Shown here piece after piece: positions 58,025 through 64,000 of a DNA stretch of 64,000 nucleotides (position 1 is its first letter; each line of letters opens with the position of its first letter). The DNA is taken from NCBI RefSeq assembly GCF_026745355.1, contig NC_079210.1:23039268-23103267 (forward strand), written 5' to 3'. The stretch is from Beta vulgaris subsp. vulgaris (lineage: Eukaryota; Streptophyta; Magnoliopsida; Caryophyllales; Amaranthaceae). The position numbers and the translations under genes were made by a program. The notes beneath the pieces were generated by a model. That model saw only the letters and a list, made by a program, of their open reading frames with translations, did no database searches and was not told the DNA's origin.

Positions 58025-61000
58025 TTCCTTACTCGTGATTTTCAATGGGCACCAATCCTTAACCGATTGTCATCCTCTTTACCGTATATCTAGCTAAAGC
58101 CTTAGTGAAGCAATCCGCTAGATTATACGTAGTCCTTACATAGTCAACTGTAATAGCACTATCTTTGATCAATCCTTGGACATCACTATGTCTCACACCG
58201 ATGTGCCTTGATTTACCATTGTAAACTTAACAATAAGCCCTTACTAATGCTGCATCACTATCACAATGTATAGCAATAGGTGAAATCGATTTTGGCAACA
58301 AAGGTATCACAAACATGAGATTCTTTAACCACTTGGCTTCTTTTCTTGCTGATGAAAGAGCTATAATCTCCGATGTCATTGAAGAATCCGCAATGCAAGT
58401 TTATTTTTTGGAAGCCCAAGATATAGCACCTCCCCCAAGGAGGAATACCCATCCACTTGTGGAGGAATGATCTTCTCTATTAGAGATCCAACTTGCATCC
58501 GAATACCCATCTAAAACCGAAGGATGTCCACTATAGAACAAATCATAATCCATGGTTTTCCTCAAATACTTTAATACTCGACGAATAGCTTGCCAATGTT
58601 CCATACTAGGATTACTAGTATATCTACTTAATTTCTTTATCGCAAACGCGATATCCGGCCTAGTACTCATCATAGCATATATCAAACATCCTATAACCGT
58701 CGCATACTCAAGTTGAGACACGACATTACCATCATTTGGCAACAATTTTTCACTTGGGTCCATAGGAGTTGTAATAAGAGAGCAATTACTAACATTAAAC
58801 TTCTTGAGCACTTTCTCAATGTAATAAGATTGTGACAAGATCAATTTTCCATTGTCTCTCTTAATTCTTATACCTAAGATGACATATGCCTCTTCCAAAT
58901 CTTTCATGGAGAATTTTGAAGATAGAAAGGATTTTATCCATTCAACTTGTGATAAATCCGTTCCAAAAATTAACATGTCATCTACATATAACCAAATCAT
59001 GACACCATTACCGTTGTCATCAAAATTGCTATACACACACTTGTCTGAATTGTTCAACTTGAAACCATTAGACAACACTACCTCATCAATCTTTTGTTAC
59101 CATTGCTTTGGTGCTTGTTTTAGCCCATACAAAGATCTAATTAACTTGCATACTTTGTGTTCTTGACCTTTCACGATAATTCCTTCCGGTTATCGCATGT
59201 AAACCTCTTCCTCTACTTCTCCATTCAAGAACGTCGTCTTGACATCCATTTGATGGATCACAAGCTTATGAATAGCTACAAGAGCTATTAATAACCTTAT
59301 AGTGGAGATTCTAGCAACGGGTGCATACGTATCGAAATAATCAATACCCGATTTTGTGAAAAAACTTGAGCCACAAGACGGGCTTTGAACTTATCAATAG
59401 TCTCATCCACTTTCATTTTCTTTTTTAAAATCCATTTACACCCAATTGGTTTACACTTAGGAGGTAAATCAGCTAGAACCCAAGTGTTATTTCCCATGAT
59501 GGAATCCATCTCATCATCAATTGCCTCTTTCAAAAAAAGCGGCATCTTGAGACCTCATAGCCTCATTAAACGTCAAAGGATCCTCTTCCACATTAAATAT
59601 ATATGGAAACTTAGTCACTATGGAACTTCTTGATCCTTCAACCAAATATACATGAAAATCTGGGCCGAAAGATTTCTCTTTTCTCGCCCTTTTACTTCTT
59701 CTAGGCTGTGATGATGTTGATGCAACATTCTCATCAAGAGTTTGTTCATCAACTTCTTGATCAATGTGATTTTGATCAATTTCAACTCCTTGATCAATAT
59801 TGGTATGAGGAGTAATATCCTTTGGTCTAGGAATTGATGAATATCTATTTTCATCAAAAATTGCATCTCTTGACTCCACAATAGTGTGTATTGACGAAAC
59901 GTCATTTTGTTCTATAGTATAGAACCTATAGGATTTGCTATGAAGAGCATACCCTATTAAGATGCACTCAACTCCCCTTTCACACAACTCTTTACGTTTG
60001 GGTTCCGGCACTTTTACAATTGCCCTACATCCCCAAACTTTGAGATAACTCAAGTTTGGTTTTCTTTTATACCATGTTCATATGGGGTAACCTCGTTCTT
60101 TTTCATTGGAACTCGGTTTAAAATGTGACAAGCTGTTAAAATAGCTTCTCCCCAAAAACCATCACTTAAACCGGAATAGGATAACATAGAATTTACCATT
60201 TTTTGCAAAGTTCTATTCTTTCTTTCCGCTATACCATGTTGTTGTGGTGTATAAGCTGCGGTTGTTTCATATATTATTCCCGTAGATTGAAAATTACTTG
60301 GATCATAGAATTCACCACCTTTATCGATTCTAAACTGTTTAACTTTGTCATTTAGTTGTAATGCAACTTCATTCTTATAGATCTTAAAATTATTAAGGGC
60401 ATCATCCTTAGTAAACAACAAGTATACATAACAAAATTGAGAATAATCATCAATGAAAGTTATCATGTATTTCTTTTCCCCTAAGGAAGGAGTGCTATGG
60501 AAATCACATAAATCACTATGCAACAAATCAAGCAATGAAGTGTCTTTACATTGTTTGGAAAAGTTTTTCTAGTTTATCTTAGTTAACATGCATGTTCTAC
60601 ACTTCTCTATACTTGGATCAAAAGAGGGAATGAAATCATGCTTAGACATGGAATACAACTTTTTACTGTTAACATGACCAAGTCTATTATGCCATAGAGA
60701 AGAATTGTCATTGACAACAAACAAAGTATCTTTCAAGCATTCGAAATACTAAGTTTAAACATGCTATTACAAAGATAACCAAGTCCTACAAATGTACCAC
60801 CCTTAGACAATGTATATTTATCAGCTTCAAACACCATTTTAAAACCTAATCGATTCAAGGTAACACCTGAGACTAAATTTCTCTTAAATTCCGGAGCATA
60901 CAACACATCTCTTAAAATAAGAGGCTTTCCGAAACTAAAAGCTAATTCTACTTGCCCTATGCCTAGAACTTTAGCCGTAGAATCATTTTCCACGTAAAGA

Positions 61001-61170
61001 ACTTCTCCATTGTCAACCTCCTTGAAGGTCTTAAATAGAGAACCCTCCTTGCATACATGTCTTAATGCTCCTAAATCGATCCACCATGAACAATCATCTT
61101 GTACACAAAATATTTCAGAAATCATACACACAAAATTCAGATTTGAATTAAGTGAAACTTGTGTACTCAT
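58025..61170 (-). pseudogene. Ty1/Copia pol (protease to RNase H), truncated at 5' end
   Basis: Minus strand, in order: protease WWIDLGALRHVC (about 61090), where the catalytic Ser of DSG is Leu; integrase with Asp in LLHSDLCDF, Asp in FRIDKGGEF and Glu in QQHGIAERKNRT (60535-60050); an RT linker LKVWGCRAIVKV to KSYRFY (60053-59517); RT start GCKWILKKKM and palm WLYVDDMLIFGTD (about 59000); and RNase H with LDGYSDASWISN and a decayed C-terminus to about 58030. At least four frame breaks occur. Gag and the 5' LTR are absent because another element's terminus starts at 61,173. Confidence 0.9.
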
Positions 61171-61172
61171 AC

Positions 61173-64000
61173 TGTAACAGCCCGCACTTCCGAGCTGCTA
61201 GCTAATTACACTTAACATTTATAAATCTCAATTAATACTTAATAACCTCGAATTTACATTCACTCGCAGTAGAAATATAATCTATAAAACGATCCTGGAC
61301 CTGTGGGTTATGGCCCCACAATAATATCACAAAATAGAAATACATTTACATGAATTGATCAATCAAAATCTCCGATATAGAAATACATTTTCATGACCCT
61401 ACATAACGGAGCAATACCCGCTCCAAACACATAATGAGCAAACCTGCTCCACAAAGGTTGTTCGTCACTGCTTTTGCAGCTACTTCCCTTCTAAAACAAA
61501 ACATAACCGCATTACTCAATTATTAATTCCATAAACTCATATTTTTCGAAACTCATATACATGGTTCTGAAAATTCATATAACAAATATTCATATCTTAT
61601 ATTAGGATAACAAATCCATGTTCATATTTTGGAAACATGTTTTGGAAATGATGGACATTTGACTTAGAAATCATATGCCAATCGATTACACAATTATAAA
61701 TTACTTAGTAATATTCAAAATCTGAAATCTCGAATTATCTTCATCTCCTTAACATCATTTGACATATTTTGATAGTAAATGTTTTTCACAATTGGAACAG
61801 ATAACATAGTCAAAATGTAACATATGTTTCTCAAAGATTTACAAGGTGGTGTACTATTGCCGAAACCACACACTAAGCACGTATAACCTATAGTTTCTAA
61901 CTTTATAGAACATAATATTCCCTCTAACTCCTTTTGGTAATTTCCCCTTCTTTTAGTCCCTTATCCTTGGACTTCCATCTTTAACTTCTAGCATCTCACT
62001 ATAGCCTCCAAGAATTCTCAAGATATGAATGTTCCTTGAAGGATTACTTATCCCCAATAAATGAACTCAACATTGGTAGAATGATACTTATATGTCCAAC
62101 TTATCACATTAATCTCTCAGATTTCCCACGACCATATTATATTATAATAAATCATCTACATTTATTATTGTAAGTCAGGATATCTCACTCGATATTTCTA
62201 TGTCGTAAACAAATATTTCATGACTCAACTATTCATCCAAATATTTACAATTACGAATACTTGAACCCATTATCTTAATTATATAACTCATAACCCTACA
62301 ACCCCAAATATTTAAACTTGATGTTCATATTAGTCTTTACACTCTATTATTTCAATATCAATACACATCATTAACTCCTAAACTCTCCATTAAACTAGAT
62401 TTACCTTTCCCCTAACTTCCATTTACATAATTTACTTATCTTACTAGAAAATCATACCTTTAAACTTTCTTAGTTAATTCAATTCCAGATATGACCTTTC
62501 ATAACTTAAATACTATAAGTTACACTTCTCTATTTCATATTCTTTTGAACCACCACCCATATCTTGATCCTTTATTTCTCTAATATGACCTTCACATTCA
62601 GATCTTACTTCTCAATATTTAATATTTCGTCTCAAATACTTATTTTAGTTATAACATCTCTTGGACTCACAAACCTATTGTAACCACTCTATTAACCCTT
62701 AGATTAATGTTGAACTTCCAAAATTCACTTCCAAATAATTATCCTTAGATATCTAACTTGACTTTTATACATAACATTTTAAACTCTTCCCACCTTCCCA
62801 TTTCCTATTCTTACTTCTCCAATTAGAAAATAAGACTCCTAAGCTCTTTTGCACTCCTCATTGATACCCATAATAGAAATTTTACAAACTCAGTTATCAC
62901 CTTCCCTCGACTTAGTCAACATAATTCAAATTTAGTGTCTGATATTTCCCAAAATCATCACTTCAGCCCTTTTATATCGATATCACTATTATAGAACTCA
63001 TTTATTTAACTCTATGTTCCAACGTTGAGTGTTTCTCATTCCCTATATATATACCTTCCAATATATACTTTTATAGTCGTCTGATCTTTAAGAACCATAT
63101 AATTTTATATCAACAACTGACCCATTAATTGACGTTGACACTCCAAAACTTACACAATCACCCAACTCCACTTTTCAAATAATAACTAACATTCTCAAAC
63201 ATAATTCTTCGATCTACTAATTTGTCCCACAACTACTTTGACATAACTTTTCAATATTACAAAACTCAAATTCCTCAAATAGTCCTTTTTGCTATCCTTC
63301 TATGACATAATGTAACCTTTTTAATATGAACTTATTCTCCTTATAATAATAGTTCGTACTATTCTAGTTCATAGTTTACTACATGTATATTTTCGTACTC
63401 AAATAATAGTCCTCCAAAACTCGTGTTATAGCGTACCCTGAAATTACAACAACAACTCCAAACCCATATCTTCCAACCTCTAATGCATGTATTTCGAAAT
63501 GGGTAATCAAACATTATAATTGATTTCTTAAAAATTCATACACGAAAATTGTTCAAGAATTAATCTTACCAAGATTTGATACCGAGGTTCTCCACAACTT
63601 ACATGTATCATGTTCTTATAAAGTTTATACATTTATAACCATATATAAACGAACTCTTTTCTAACATCATAATTGAGCTTCATAATCTTATCCATTCCCG
63701 TAATGTATAACTCACTGAACTCATAGAATCAAACTTATAACTATTGAAAATATAGTGAAACTCTCATTTAGAACCAAATGTCCATGCCTTATTCATATCA
63801 TAAAACATGGTTCATCAAACAAATTTATACTATTGAGTCTCAAAACAACATAACTTATAGCCCATAGAACTTAACATGCGATTTAGTTCTGCCTTTGTCT
63901 TAAAACTCATAAACATGTATTTCACAAACCATATAGTACACAAAGCACATTTTTAATACAACATAAGTTTAACTTATGAAAACATATCAAGATCAACTTA
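61173..64000 (-). mobile_element. Ty3/Gypsy-type LTR or end region cutting the Copia element
   Basis: The junction CATAC|TGTAACAGCCCGCACTTCCG starts a long AT-rich stretch without ORFs. The TGTAAC plus CCCG start is the reverse of the GGTTACA terminus seen at 2543, so the element lies on the minus strand with its LTR end at 61173. The rest continues beyond the window, so a solo LTR cannot be told from a full element. No coding region is visible to 64000. Confidence 0.55.

Overview
This is nuclear DNA of a repeat-rich flowering plant, most likely a eudicot. The evidence is one spliced host kinase gene with GT-AG introns, embedded in nested plant-type transposable elements: Ty1/Copia, Ty3/Gypsy of the Athila, Tat and chromovirus-like kinds, Mutator-like, CACTA, hAT and a tRNA-derived SINE. 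There are no bacterial operons, rRNA genes or CRISPR arrays. The species cannot be named from the sequence alone.

Layout. 0.7-2.5 kb: the end of a Ty3/Gypsy element (integrase tail plus LTR). 3.7-6.0 kb: an internally deleted Ty1/Copia element. 6-9.1 kb: AT-rich DNA without a recognisable gene. 9.1-11.6 kb: a minisatellite split by a solo LTR and by a non-autonomous CACTA element; taking both out restores the repeat register. 12.2-22.3 kb: a truncated minus-strand Athila-type Gypsy element whose body carries a complete 4.6-kb Mutator-like element (MULE) and a 1.4-kb CACTA element. 24.1-25.8 kb: a hAT-like element with a palindrome-ended insertion inside it, lying just upstream of the host gene.

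26.1-42.3 kb: the only clear host gene, an eight-exon, 718-residue protein with a USP-like N-terminus and a C-terminal kinase domain. Its reading frame is intact across all junctions. Intron 1 (native length about 170 bp) holds a 6,990-bp antisense Copia element with a 5-bp target duplication, and that Copia element holds a 1,619-bp solo LTR. Intron 2 (5.6 kb) holds two hAT-type MITEs and a SINE.

43.9-56.6 kb: a decayed Tat-type Gypsy region on the plus strand (gag, protease, start of reverse transcriptase, integrase), followed by a long antisense extra ORF that ends in an Asp/Glu tract encoded by a GAT microsatellite. 56.9-61.2 kb: a decayed minus-strand Copia element cut at 61,173 by the terminus of another Gypsy-type LTR that runs to the window edge.

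The most notable item is the MULE at 13,524-18,134. It has 156-bp terminal inverted repeats with only two differences and a near-perfect 9-bp target duplication. Its transposase gene has lost the catalytic DDE core but keeps the DNA-binding, SWIM and zinc-knuckle parts. A second, convergent gene encodes a GRF zinc finger, a coiled coil and a C-terminal membrane anchor, interrupted by one stop codon. Two inward-facing genes starting beside the TIRs resemble the mudrA/mudrB layout of maize MuDR, with a GRF protein in the mudrB position.
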